The notes: a model not told the origin generated them from the sequence alone. A stretch of DNA of 64,000 nucleotides from Pseudomonadota bacterium (GCA_027624175.1 JAQBXT010000002.1:32596-96595), one strand, 5' to 3'. Positions 1 to 9,520 are shown, numbered from the stretch's first letter. A program made the numbers and translations.

Positions 1-2
1 AG

Positions 3-464
3 CTCGCCGCGCCGGGCACCCCGCTCGCCGTGCTGGTGGACGCCGAGCGCATCGAGGTCTCGGCACAAGTGCAGGCGAAGGACGCGCCCTCCCTGGAACG
101 CGCGGCGCAAGTGAGTTTCCTCGGGCCCGGCGGCGCCCGGCCGCTCGCCCTCGAGCGCATCTCGCCGGCCATCGATCTGCAGACGCGCACCATGGACGCG
201 CGGCTGCGCTTCGCCGGTCCCGCCGCGGCGCCGGGCGCCGCCGGGCGCATCGTGTGGCGCGATTCCGACCCGCATGTCCCGCCCGAACTGGTGGTGCGCC
301 GAGCGGGCCGCCTCGGCGTGTTCGTGGAGGACGCGGGCGTGGTGCGCTTTCACGCCCTGCCCGAAGCGCAGGAGGGTCGTCCGGCGCGCGCCGATCTGCC
401 GCCCGGCGCGCGCCTCGTGGTCAAGGGACAGCTTGCGCTGAAGGACGGCCAGCGCCTGCGATGA
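3..464 (+). CDS. RND efflux periplasmic adaptor (HlyD/MFP family), 5'-truncated by window start
   Basis: Open frame from window start to TGA at 464; adaptor-like C-terminal sequence; ATGA overlap with the downstream RND permease. Confidence 0.75.
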   Translation, partial: LAAPGTPLAVLVDAERIEVSAQVQAKDAPSLERAAQVSFLGPGGARPLALERISPAIDLQTRTMDARLRFAGPAAAPGAAGRIVWRDSDPHVPPELVVRRAGRLGVFVEDAGVVRFHALPEAQEGRPARADLPPGARLVVKGQLALKDGQRLR

Positions 465-3400
465 AGTTCGTCGAGCTGCTGCTCAAGAACCACCCGCTCG
501 CGAACATCCTGTTCGCGGTGGTGCTGGTCATGGGCACCCTCTCCTACCTGCAGATGCCGCGGGAGCAGGACCCGGAGATCAATTTCAACTGGGTGAGCAT
601 CGTCACCGCGCTGCCGGGCGCGTCGGCCGAGGACGTGGAAAAGCGCGTCACCCAGCCGCTCGAGGACGCCATCAAGAACGTCACCGACATTCGCTTCGTG
701 CTCTCCTCGAGCCGCGAAAACGTGTCCTCGATCCTGGTGCGATTCCGCGACATTTCCGAACGCGTGTTCGACAAGCGCGTCAACGACCTGCGGCGCGAGA
801 TCCAGAACAAGGCGCAGACCGAGTTGCCGGCGGAGGTACGCGACGACCCGCGCGTGCTTGAGATCACCACCTCGAACGGCTTTCCCACCGCGCAGGTGCT
901 GGTGGGGGGGATCGCGGATGACGAGTCGCTGCGGCGCGTGTCGCGCGAGGTGCGCACCGACCTGGAGCGGCTCGCCGGCGTCGACCAGGTGTTCGCGCTC
1001 GGCCTGCACGACGCCGAGTTGCGCGTCGAATTCGACCCGCGGCGCCTTGCCGCGCGCAGCCTCACTGCCGCCGACGTCGCCGACGCCGTGGGCGCGTGGT
1101 TTCGCGATACTTTTGCCGGCAAGGCGCGCGCCGGCGATGCCGCCTGGCTGGTGCGTGTCATCGGCCAGGACCCGAGCCCCGATTATCTCGCCGGCCTGAC
1201 GCTCGCCGTGCCGCGCACGGGCACGCGCATCTCGCTGGAGGAGGTGGCGCGCGTCGAGCGCGCCCGCGCCACGCCGCGCCACCTGGCCTCGGCCAACGGC
1301 CGCCCGGCGGTGCTGCTCTCGGTCAGCAAGAAGCCCTACACGAACACGCTCGGGCTGGTCGAGCTGATCAGCAGCTACGTCGCTGACAAGAACGCGGTGC
1401 TCGCCCCGCTCGGACTGAAGCTCGCGCTGACCGACGATCAGACCATTCCGACGCGCCAGGCGATTTCCGTCATGGAATCCAACGCGCTGCTCGGCCTCAC
1501 GCTGGTGCTCGCGGTCTGCTGGGTATTCCTCGGCACGCGCGTATCGGCGCTGGTCGCAATCGGCATCCCGTTCTCTCTTGCCGGCGGTTTCGCGGTGCTC
1601 AACGCCGTGGGCTCCACGCTCAACATCTCCGTGCTGCTCGGGGTGGTGATCGTTCTTGGCATGCTGGTGGACGACGCGGTAGTGGTGGTGGAGGCGATCT
1701 ACTACCGCGTGCAGCGCGGCCAGCAGGTGCTCGCCGCAGCGCTCGACGCGCTGCGCGAGACTGCGGCCCCGATCACGTCCTCGGTGCTCACGACCATGGC
1801 CGCCTTCCTGCCGCTGATGCTCCTGCCCGGCCTGGTGGGCAAGTTCATGTTCGTCATCCCCTTCGTGGTCACGCTCACGCTTGCCATCAGTCTGGTCGAG
1901 GCCTTCTGGATGCTGCCGACGCACGTCGTCGCGCTGCAGCTCGACCTGACGCGGCCGTCGCGGCTGCAGCGCCTGCGCCACCGCTTCACGCGCCTGCTGC
2001 GCGTGCGCTACGCGCGCGCGCTGCTGGTGGTCATGCGCTGGCCCAAGGTGTTCGCGGCACTCATCGTGCTGACCTTCGCCGCTGCGCTCGCCTCGGTCGC
2101 GGGCGGACTGGTGCGCATGGAGTTCTTCGCCTTCGACCCGATTCGCCTGTTCTACGTCAACGTGGACATGCCGGCGAGCGCGCCGATCGAGACCACGCTC
2201 GCGCGCGTCGAGCAGATGGAGCGCGCCGTGCGCGCGCGGCTGCGAGACGGCGAGGCGCGCGCGCTCACCGCGCTCGCGGGAATAAAGTTCACCGATACCG
2301 AGCCGCTGTACGGCGACGCCTACGGCCAACTGGTGGTGTCGCTGGAGCCGCGCGGCAATGACGGTCGCGAAGTCGGCGAAATCGTGGCGGCGCTGCGCAA
2401 GGACATCGAGTCGCTCCCGGGACCCGGAAAGGTGAGCTTTCTGATGATGGCGGGCGGGCCGCCGGTGTCCAGGCCCGTGCGCGTGCGCGTGAGGAACGAC
2501 GACGCTGCCGAGTTGCGCGCCGCGGCCAGCGCGGTGCTCGAAATCGTGCGTGCGGTCCCGGGCACGCGGGACGTGACCGACGACGACGTGCCGGGGCGCC
2601 CCGAGCTGCGCCTGCGCCTTGATCCCGAGGCAATCCGCGCGGGCGGCCTCCACCCGGGGCTGGTCGCGCGGCTCCTGCGGCTGCACGTGGACGGCGAGAT
2701 CGTCACGCAGATGCGCGACCAGGGCGAAAAAGTGGAAGTGCGCGTGCGCGCGGCGCCGCGCGCCTCGGGCGATGTCGCACGGCTCCTGGACGACCCGGTG
2801 GCGCTGCCCACGGGCAAGGGCGCCACCACGCTCGGCTCCCTGGTGCGCAGCGAGACGGGGACGGGCAAGGGCGTGATCAAGCACTACAACCTGCGCCGTG
2901 CGATCACAGTCGAAGCCGACCTCGACCGTGAGCGCATCGACACCGTGGCGGCGAACAAGGCGATCCGCCTCGCCTGGGAGAAGGTGAAGGGCCGCTATCC
3001 GTCGACCTCGCTCGATTTCTCCGGAGAGCTCGACGACATCCAGGAGAGCCTGGACGCGATGCCGGTGCTGTTCCTGCTCGGCGTGGGCCTCATCTACCTG
3101 ATCCTCGCGGCGCAATTCCGCAGCTATTGGCAGCCGGCGATGATCCTCGCCACTGTGCCGCTCGCGTTCACCGGCGTGGTGTTCGGCCTGCTCGCCTCGG
3201 GCAATCCGCTGTCGCTGTACACCATGTACGGCGTCATCGCGCTCACCGGCATCGCGGTGAACTCCGCCATCGTGCTGATCGATGCCGCCAATGCGCGCCG
3301 CCGCGCTCGCATGAGCGTTCTGCACGCCGCCGTGTATGCGGCGCGCCGGCGCGTGGTGCCGATCATCATCACCAGCACCACCACCATCGCGGGGCTGTTT

Positions 3401-3571
3401 TCGCTCGCTGTGGGACTGGGCGGGCACTCGCTCATCTGGGGGCCGATGGCGGCCTCCATCGTATGGGGCATCGGTTTTTCGACCGTGCTCACGCTATTCG
3501 CGATGCCGCTGCTCTACTGGGGGCTGATGCCGGAGCACCGGTCGCGGCGCGTCAATACTGCAATGGCTTGA
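461..3571 (+). CDS. RND efflux transporter permease (AcrB/MdtB-like)
   Basis: ATG at 461 (internal to the 254..3571 ORF); MKFVELLLKNHPLANILFAVVLVMGTLSYLQMPREQDPEI; ~1036 aa with typical RND TM and porter segments. Confidence 0.93.
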   Translation: MKFVELLLKNHPLANILFAVVLVMGTLSYLQMPREQDPEINFNWVSIVTALPGASAEDVEKRVTQPLEDAIKNVTDIRFVLSSSRENVSSILVRFRDISERVFDKRVNDLRREIQNKAQTELPAEVRDDPRVLEITTSNGFPTAQVLVGGIADDESLRRVSREVRTDLERLAGVDQVFALGLHDAELRVEFDPRRLAARSLTAADVADAVGAWFRDTFAGKARAGDAAWLVRVIGQDPSPDYLAGLTLAVPRTGTRISLEEVARVERARATPRHLASANGRPAVLLSVSKKPYTNTLGLVELISSYVADKNAVLAPLGLKLALTDDQTIPTRQAISVMESNALLGLTLVLAVCWVFLGTRVSALVAIGIPFSLAGGFAVLNAVGSTLNISVLLGVVIVLGMLVDDAVVVVEAIYYRVQRGQQVLAAALDALRETAAPITSSVLTTMAAFLPLMLLPGLVGKFMFVIPFVVTLTLAISLVEAFWMLPTHVVALQLDLTRPSRLQRLRHRFTRLLRVRYARALLVVMRWPKVFAALIVLTFAAALASVAGGLVRMEFFAFDPIRLFYVNVDMPASAPIETTLARVEQMERAVRARLRDGEARALTALAGIKFTDTEPLYGDAYGQLVVSLEPRGNDGREVGEIVAALRKDIESLPGPGKVSFLMMAGGPPVSRPVRVRVRNDDAAELRAAASAVLEIVRAVPGTRDVTDDDVPGRPELRLRLDPEAIRAGGLHPGLVARLLRLHVDGEIVTQMRDQGEKVEVRVRAAPRASGDVARLLDDPVALPTGKGATTLGSLVRSETGTGKGVIKHYNLRRAITVEADLDRERIDTVAANKAIRLAWEKVKGRYPSTSLDFSGELDDIQESLDAMPVLFLLGVGLIYLILAAQFRSYWQPAMILATVPLAFTGVVFGLLASGNPLSLYTMYGVIALTGIAVNSAIVLIDAANARRRARMSVLHAAVYAARRRVVPIIITSTTTIAGLFSLAVGLGGHSLIWGPMAASIVWGIGFSTVLTLFAMPLLYWGLMPEHRSRRVNTAMA

Positions 3572-3641
3572 ATGAGTTGCCGGCACGGACGAGACGCTTT
3601 GGTAAACTAACCACCCCTTCGCACACCGCTCCCAAAACATC

Positions 3642-4307
3642 GTGAATTTCGAGCTAGCACGCAGCAACATGGTCGAGCAGCAGATCCGCCCCTGGGATGT
3701 GCTCGATCAGGATGTGCTGGACCTGCTCTACGTGGTGCCGCGTGAGGCGTTCGTGCCGCCCGCCTGCCGGGCACTCGCCTTCGTGGACATGGAACTCCCG
3801 CTCGAACCCGGCGACGCCGCGGGCGAGCGCATGTGGGCCCCGAAGATGGAAGCGCGCGTGCTGCAGGAACTCGCAGTACGCAAATCCGACCGGGTGCTGG
3901 AGGTAGGCACCGGCAGTGGCTATCTCACGGCGCTGCTTGCGCACCGCGCAGCCCAGGTGGTCTCGGTCGAATGCAAGCCGGCGCTGGCCGCGTTCGGCCG
4001 CGCAAACCTCGAACGGCACGGCGTCGAGAACGTCACCCTCGAAATTGGCGACGCGGCGCGTGACTGGCCGGGGGGCGCCACCTGGGACGTCATCGTGCTG
4101 ACCGGCTCGGTGCCGGTCGTCCCGCAGGCACTCCTCGCGCGACTCGCCCCGGGCGGGCGACTGTTCGCCGTGCTGGGTGCCCCCCCCATCATGACCGCAA
4201 GACTGTGGGTGGCTGCCGATCAGGGCGCGGTCCATGACAGCCCGCTTTTCGATACGCTGATCGCGCCGCTCGCCAACTGCGAGCGGCCGAGCGGCTTCCG
4301 GTTCTGA
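3642..4307 (+). CDS. pcm: Protein-L-isoaspartate O-methyltransferase
   Basis: MVEQQIRPWDVLD...REAFVP...VLEVGTGSGYLTALLA; GTG start. Confidence 0.9.
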   Translation: MNFELARSNMVEQQIRPWDVLDQDVLDLLYVVPREAFVPPACRALAFVDMELPLEPGDAAGERMWAPKMEARVLQELAVRKSDRVLEVGTGSGYLTALLAHRAAQVVSVECKPALAAFGRANLERHGVENVTLEIGDAARDWPGGATWDVIVLTGSVPVVPQALLARLAPGGRLFAVLGAPPIMTARLWVAADQGAVHDSPLFDTLIAPLANCERPSGFRF

Positions 4308-4313
4308 GCGCGC

Positions 4314-4637
4314 ATGGAACGCCTGAATGCGCCGCAACTGGCTGCCTGGCTCCAGGACGCGAATCGTCCGCGACCGCAGTTGGTCGATGTGCGCGAAGCC
4401 TGGGAGTTGCAGACCTGCCGCATCGATGAGAGCGTGCACCTGCCGCTTCAGGAAATGCCGACGCGCATGAGCGAACTCGACGCCGCGCGCGACATCGTGC
4501 TTATTTGTCATCATGGGGCGCGCAGCCTGCACGCGGCCCTGTTTCTAGAACGCCAGGGATTCGGTTCTGTCTGGAACCTGGACGGGGGCGTTGACGGCTG
4601 GGCGCGCTCGGTCGATCCTGCCATGCCTGTTTACTGA
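4314..4637 (+). CDS. Rhodanese-like domain protein
   Basis: LVDVREAWELQ...DIVLICHHGARSLHAALFLERQGF rhodanese signature. Confidence 0.9.
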   Translation: MERLNAPQLAAWLQDANRPRPQLVDVREAWELQTCRIDESVHLPLQEMPTRMSELDAARDIVLICHHGARSLHAALFLERQGFGSVWNLDGGVDGWARSVDPAMPVY

Positions 4638-4653
4638 CGAAGCGACTCACACC

Positions 4654-5994
4654 ATGAACGCCTTATCCGCATTTCGCGCCGGCCTCGTCCTGCTGCTTTC
4701 GCTGGGCACCGCGGGCGCCTACGCCCAGAACGTCGCGCAGGTCTTTCGCGACGCGAAGGACAATGACGCGACCTATGCCGCCACGCGCTTCGCGCTCGAG
4801 GCCGGGCGCGAGAAGCTGCCGCAGGGGCGCGCGCTGATGCTGCCCTCGCTCAACCTCTCGGCCAATGTCACCGAGGGGCGTATCGAGTCGGACTCGCGCA
4901 ATGTCGCGGTCTCGCCGAGCTTCGTGCGGCGCCCGGGATCCTATGGCTACACGCTGAGCTTCAGCCAGCCCCTGTACCGGCCGCAGAACGCGCTGGTCCG
5001 CGATCAGGCCGAATTCCAGGTGCGACAGTCCGAGGCGGTGTTCGGGCAGGCCGGGCAGGACCTGATCGTCCGCGTCGCCCAGGCCTACTTCGACATCCTT
5101 GCCTCGATCGACACGCTCGGCCTGGTGCGGGCGCAAAAGGCGGCCATCTCCGAGCAACTGGCGCAGGCAAAACGGAATTTCGAAGTGGGCACGGCCACCA
5201 TTACCGACACGCACGAAGCGCAGGCGCGCTATGACCTGATTCTCGCGCAGGAAATCGCCGCGCAGAACGATCGCGAGAACAAGGAACGCGCGCTGCAGCA
5301 GATTACCGGCAAGGAGTATCAGGCGCTCAAGCCGCTGCGTGTGGACGTGCAACTCTCCGGTCCGACGCCGGCGACCCTGCAGGCCTGGGTCGACCTCTCG
5401 AAGAAGCAGGGTTACCCGGTGCGCATTCAGGACGCGGTGTCCGCCATCGCAACCCTCGAAGCACAGCGCGCGCGCGCCGGGCACCGGCCGACACTGGATC
5501 TCGTCGCCTCGCACGGGCAGTCCGGCCAGAACGCATCGATCGTCTCGAGTGTTGGCTCGGACACCACCAGCAGTTCGATCTCGCTGCAGCTGGCCTTGCC
5601 GCTGTACCAGGGGGGCGCGATCAATTCGGGTGAACGAGAAGCGGCCGCCAACGCACAGAAATCGAAGCAGGATCTCGAAGCCGCACGGCGTGCGGCAGCG
5701 CTCTCGGCGCAGCAGTCCTACCTCGCCGTGATCAACGGCATCGCCCAGGTGAAGGCACTGGAGCAGGCGCTGGTGTCCTCGCAAAGCGCGCTCGATTCGA
5801 ACAAGCTCGGCTACGAGGTCGGTGTGCGCATCAACATCGACGTGCTGAACGCGCAACAGCAGCTGTTTTCCACGCGACGCGATCTCGCGCTCGCGCGCTA
5901 CAACACGATCACCAACCACCTCAAGCTGAAGGCCGCCGCCGGCAGCCTGCGCGAGGAAGACCTCGAAGAGGTCAACCGGGCGCTGGCGCCATGA
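4654..5994 (+). CDS. tolC: TolC family outer membrane efflux protein
   Basis: ATG 4654 with signal peptide; FRDAKDNDATYAATRFALEAGREKLPQGRALMLPSLNLSANV and duplicated OEP repeats. Confidence 0.9.
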   Translation: MNALSAFRAGLVLLLSLGTAGAYAQNVAQVFRDAKDNDATYAATRFALEAGREKLPQGRALMLPSLNLSANVTEGRIESDSRNVAVSPSFVRRPGSYGYTLSFSQPLYRPQNALVRDQAEFQVRQSEAVFGQAGQDLIVRVAQAYFDILASIDTLGLVRAQKAAISEQLAQAKRNFEVGTATITDTHEAQARYDLILAQEIAAQNDRENKERALQQITGKEYQALKPLRVDVQLSGPTPATLQAWVDLSKKQGYPVRIQDAVSAIATLEAQRARAGHRPTLDLVASHGQSGQNASIVSSVGSDTTSSSISLQLALPLYQGGAINSGEREAAANAQKSKQDLEAARRAAALSAQQSYLAVINGIAQVKALEQALVSSQSALDSNKLGYEVGVRINIDVLNAQQQLFSTRRDLALARYNTITNHLKLKAAAGSLREEDLEEVNRALAP

Positions 5995-6023
5995 GTACAG
6001 GGGCGCCGTAGGCTCCCCCGTAC
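5995..6023. terminator. Hairpin between convergent tolC and waaA
   Basis: GTACaGGGG...CCCCcGTAC stem between convergent stop codons; no strong T-tract. Confidence 0.4.
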
Positions 6024-6036
6024 CCCCTGGTCGCCC

Positions 6037-7284
6037 TTAATTGGGCAGCAACGATCTACAGACGGCGAGGTGGCGCTCCGCCGCCCCTCGGTGCTGGGCG
6101 CACAGGCGCTTGCCGGCGATCCCCATGTGCGCGCAGCGCCCGGGGTCTTCCAGCAATTCGCGTGCGGCGCGCACCGCCGCCTTCGTGTCGCTTGATTGCA
6201 ATGCCGCCCCGGCTTCGACTGCCAACCGGGTCACATCGGCGAAATTGAACATGTGCGGGCCGGTGACGACCGGGATTCCTGCAGCACAGGCCTCGATCAG
6301 GTTTTGCCCGCCCAGCGGCTCGAAGCTGCCGCCGATCACGGCCACGTCGCACATTGCGTAATAAAAAGCCATCTCGCCCATGGTGTCTCCGAGATACAGG
6401 CGCCGGCCCTGGTGCGGCGCCTCGCCCAGGCTGCGCCGCGCGAGCGTGAACCCCATGCGGGCGGCGAGCGCCGCCACCTCCTCGAAGCGCCGCGGGTGCC
6501 GCGGCACCAGCACGATCAGCGCGCCGTCGTCCTGCGCCCCCAGCTCACCGAGCAGCCGCTCTTCCTCGCCCTCGCGCGTGCTCGCGAGGAGCAGCACCTT
6601 GCGGTGGCGCAAGGCGGCGCGAAACGCCTTGCCCTCTTCGGCCTTCGCTGCATCTGGTTCGATGTCGAACTTGAGATTGCCCGTGACGGCCACGTTGGGC
6701 GCACCCAGACGACTCAGCCGCCGCGCATCCGACGCGCCCTGGGCGCACACCGCCGCCAGGCCGGCGAACGCGGGGCGCGACAGCCAGGACAAGCGCTGGT
6801 AGGCCTGCACCGATTTACGCGACATGCGCGCATTGGCGAGCATCACCGGGACGCCGTGCGCCGCGCAGGCGCGCATCAGGTTCGGCCAGATCTCGGTTTC
6901 CACCAGCACGCCGAACTTCGGCCGGTAGTGCTCGAGGAAGCGCCGCACCGCACCCGGGTAGTCGTAGGGCAGGTAAGCCTGCAGCACCGACTCGCCGAAC
7001 ACCTGCTTCACCGTGTCGCGGCCCGCCGCCGTGAGGCAGGTCACGAGCACATCGTGGTCCGGATACTCGCGCTGCAATCCCCGCACCAGCGGCGCGCAGG
7101 CGCGCACTTCGCCCACCGACACCGCATGCAGCCACAGAAGCCTGGACTTGGGATCGAGGATGGCGTAGCCGAAGCGCTCTGCGATCGCGTCGCGGTAGCC
7201 CGGCTCGCGCCGGCCGCGCCACCACAAGCGCAGCAAGATCCAGGGCAATGCCGCGTAGAGCAGCCAGGTGTAGAGCGTCCTCAA
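6037..7284 (-). CDS. waaA: 3-deoxy-D-manno-octulosonic acid (Kdo) transferase
   Basis: MRTLYTWLLYAALPWILLRLWWRGRREPGYRDAIAERFG...WLHAVSVGEVRA; GGSFEPLGGQNLIEACAAGIPVVTGPHMFNFAD. Confidence 0.95.
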   Translation of the reverse strand: MRTLYTWLLYAALPWILLRLWWRGRREPGYRDAIAERFGYAILDPKSRLLWLHAVSVGEVRACAPLVRGLQREYPDHDVLVTCLTAAGRDTVKQVFGESVLQAYLPYDYPGAVRRFLEHYRPKFGVLVETEIWPNLMRACAAHGVPVMLANARMSRKSVQAYQRLSWLSRPAFAGLAAVCAQGASDARRLSRLGAPNVAVTGNLKFDIEPDAAKAEEGKAFRAALRHRKVLLLASTREGEEERLLGELGAQDDGALIVLVPRHPRRFEEVAALAARMGFTLARRSLGEAPHQGRRLYLGDTMGEMAFYYAMCDVAVIGGSFEPLGGQNLIEACAAGIPVVTGPHMFNFADVTRLAVEAGAALQSSDTKAAVRAARELLEDPGRCAHMGIAGKRLCAQHRGAAERHLAVCRSLLPN

Positions 7285-7435
7285 GGTGCCCTATGATAAG
7301 AGAAACCGATCCAGTTCCCGACGATGCGCGTGCTCCTCATAGGTTGCGCCAGTGTTATCGGCATACATTGCGCGCCGCGCCTGCTCGCGCGCTTCGCTGC
7401 GTGGTTAAAATCGTACCGAAGTGACGCTTGAACCG

Positions 7436-7474
7436 GCCTTGAAAGATAGAAGGCGCCCTTCTGATCTTCAAGGC
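7436..7474. other. Long imperfect hairpin in intergenic region
   Basis: GCCTTGAA-agat-AGAAGG-cgc-CCTTCT-gatc-TTCAAGGC: 8-bp outer and 6-bp inner stems. Confidence 0.55.
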
Positions 7475-7514
7475 TGCTTGGGGTGACGCGCAGGGCCCGG
7501 ACTGGCCCACCTTA

Positions 7515-7765
7515 CGAGGACGGGCCGCCAGAAGACGAATCGCGGCGATCATTCGACGGCTCCAGCGACTCCGCGGCACGCGGACGGCAGCCCAGGCGCT
7601 CGCGGAGGCGCGCGGCGGCCGCGTCGACGAACTCGCGCACGCTGTGCCACACGCCGGTCGCGATCACGAAGTCGGCGGGCCGATTCTGCTGCAGGATGCG
7701 CCACATCGCCTCGACGTAGTCGCGCGCGTGGCCCCAGTCGCCATTCTGGTCGGAGCCCCATTTGT
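7515..7765 (-). pseudogene. Truncated GDP-mannose 4,6-dehydratase remnant
   Basis: [46 protein letters not shown] matches the central Gmd block (compare [46 protein letters not shown] of the intact gmd in this window); both flanks lack Gmd sequence. Confidence 0.85.
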
Positions 7766-7810
7766 CGGATCGGGACCGCGCTACAATGCCGCAGCTAAAA
7801 GGAGACAACA

Positions 7811-8047
7811 GTGGCCACCGTTAGCGTTCGTATTCCCGAATCGCTTCTCAGGCGCGCCCAGGCCGCCACCGGGCAGCGTGACGCCGGGGCGGCAGTGCGC
7901 CGGGCGCTGGAGATCGCCACGCATGACTACGAGTTGAACGCGGCCGCGCGCCGCACGCTGGACTTGTCGCGCCGCGAGGAGCGCGAAGGCAAGGTCCGCC
8001 GCTTCAAGACCGCACGGGATGCCGTCGCGTACCTCAAGCGGCTGTGA
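7811..8047 (+). CDS. RHH/RelB-like antitoxin
   Basis: [36 protein letters not shown], ~78 aa; GTG start after AAAAGGAGA; overlaps the downstream toxin. Confidence 0.7.
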   Translation: MATVSVRIPESLLRRAQAATGQRDAGAAVRRALEIATHDYELNAAARRTLDLSRREEREGKVRRFKTARDAVAYLKRL

Positions 8048-8340
8048 AGGAGATCGTTTTCACGCGGCGTTTCGAACGAGATTTCCGCCGTCTGAAGCGA
8101 AAAGTCCCCCGGCACGTTCTAGATTACGAGACGCTCGAATACGTTTTCGCATTGCTTCAGGCTGGCAAGCCGTTGCCCGAGGCTTTCAGAGAACATTCTC
8201 TCGAACGCGATTTCGCCGGATTCACCGAATGCCATATGGATGCGGACTGGCTCCTGATCTACCGCGTCCTGCGCCATCGAATCGTGCTTCACCGGACCGG
8301 AACGCATCGCGATTTGTTCAAGTCCCGGAGAAGGCGCTAG
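8044..8340 (+). CDS. YafQ/RelE superfamily mRNA interferase toxin
   Basis: FTRRFERDFRRLKRKVPRHVL...REHSLERDFAGFTECHMDADWLLIYRVLRHRIVLHRTGTHRDLF: YafQ-like order of motifs; GTGA overlap with antitoxin. Confidence 0.85.
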   Translation: MKEIVFTRRFERDFRRLKRKVPRHVLDYETLEYVFALLQAGKPLPEAFREHSLERDFAGFTECHMDADWLLIYRVLRHRIVLHRTGTHRDLFKSRRRR

Positions 8341-8428
8341 CCGTCAACCTGGCGCGGCGGCTGCGGCGGGCCGAACCGAACGTCAGCCGCACGCTGGGCG
8401 AACTCGCCGCCGCGGGCAAACGCTCGCC

Positions 8429-9442
8429 CTAGCCGGAACTCCTTTCGGGGAGCGCCGGGGCATACTCCGGCACCCAGGCACGCAGGCGCTCGCGCACCGC
8501 CTCGGCGCCGGGATTTTTCTCCGCGGCGATCCAGGCCAGCACCTCCTCGAGCAACGCGCCGTCCGCGTTTGCGTGTGCGCGCGCCACGCGCAGCTTGGGA
8601 TGCGGGGTGGGCAGTGTGTGCTCGGCGTCGGCGAGCAGCTCCTCGAACAGCTTCTCGCCCGGGCGCAGCCCGGTGTACTCGATGCGGATGTCGTTCTCGG
8701 ACAAGCCCGAGAGCCGGATCAACTGGCGCGCGAGATCCGCGATGCGCACCGGTTCGCCCATCTCGAGCACGTAGATCTCGCCGCCCGCGCCCATCAGCGC
8801 CGCCTGCAGCACGAGCTGCGTGGCCTCGGGGATGGACATGAAGTAACGCTGGACCTCGCGATGCGTCACCGTGACCGGGCCGCCGCGCGCGATCTGCTCG
8901 CGAAAACGCGGGATCACGCTGCCGGTGGAGCCGAGCACGTTGCCGAAGCGCACCGTCACGAATTGCGTGCCGCCGGTACCCTGCAAGGCCTGGCAGGCGA
9001 GTTCCGCCAGCCGCTTGGAGGCGCCCATGACGTTGGTGGGATTCACCGCCTTGTCGGTAGAGACCAGCACGAACTTGCGCGCGCCCGCGGCCTGCGCCGG
9101 GCGCAGGAGCACCGCATCGAGACCTTCCAATCGCAGCAAAGCCTGCTCCGCGGCGGACTTGCTGCGGCCGTAGGCGTCGTCCGGATGCGCGGCCTTGATC
9201 GAGCTGAGGTAGACAAAGCGCCGCGCGCCCGACTCGAGCGCGGCCTTGGCCCGCGCGATCGTGCCTTCGACGTTGACGGGGTGCAGGTCCGCGGCGCTCG
9301 CCGACGTGTGCGCGATGTTCGCGAGATGCACGACTGCGTCGCAGCCTTGCACCGACGCGCGCAGTTCATGCCCGGCCGCGGCGAGCGTGGGACACAGATG
9401 GCTGCCGATGAAGCCGGAGGCGCCGGTGACATGAATGCGCAT
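8429..9442 (-). CDS. Chimeric SDR: GalE/WbpP-type epimerase N-terminus joined to WbpM/CapD-type polysaccharide dehydratase C-terminus
   Basis: [16 protein letters not shown]...[11 protein letters not shown]...[13 protein letters not shown] joined to [36 protein letters not shown]...[14 protein letters not shown]. Confidence 0.85.
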   Translation of the reverse strand: MRIHVTGASGFIGSHLCPTLAAAGHELRASVQGCDAVVHLANIAHTSASAADLHPVNVEGTIARAKAALESGARRFVYLSSIKAAHPDDAYGRSKSAAEQALLRLEGLDAVLLRPAQAAGARKFVLVSTDKAVNPTNVMGASKRLAELACQALQGTGGTQFVTVRFGNVLGSTGSVIPRFREQIARGGPVTVTHREVQRYFMSIPEATQLVLQAALMGAGGEIYVLEMGEPVRIADLARQLIRLSGLSENDIRIEYTGLRPGEKLFEELLADAEHTLPTPHPKLRVARAHANADGALLEEVLAWIAAEKNPGAEAVRERLRAWVPEYAPALPERSSG

Positions 9443-9485
9443 CGGGGCCGATACTACCGCCAGGACGGGCACCTCTCTCTTCAGG

Positions 9486-9520
9486 CTTGCAAATTAGATA
9501 CGTCGCTTCTAATATGCAAG
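9486..9520. promoter_or_regulatory. AT-rich 13-bp near-perfect inverted repeat before DUF4143 ATPase gene
   Basis: CTTGCAAATTAGA-N9-TCTAATATGCAAG, 12/13 symmetric, ending 2 nt before ATG 9523. Confidence 0.6.

Noticed and set aside
350-3427. 1025-aa minus-strand ORF antisense to the RND pump
   Set aside because: His/Arg/Gln-rich translation typical of an antisense frame in high-GC coding DNA; the plus-strand frame is a clear RND permease.
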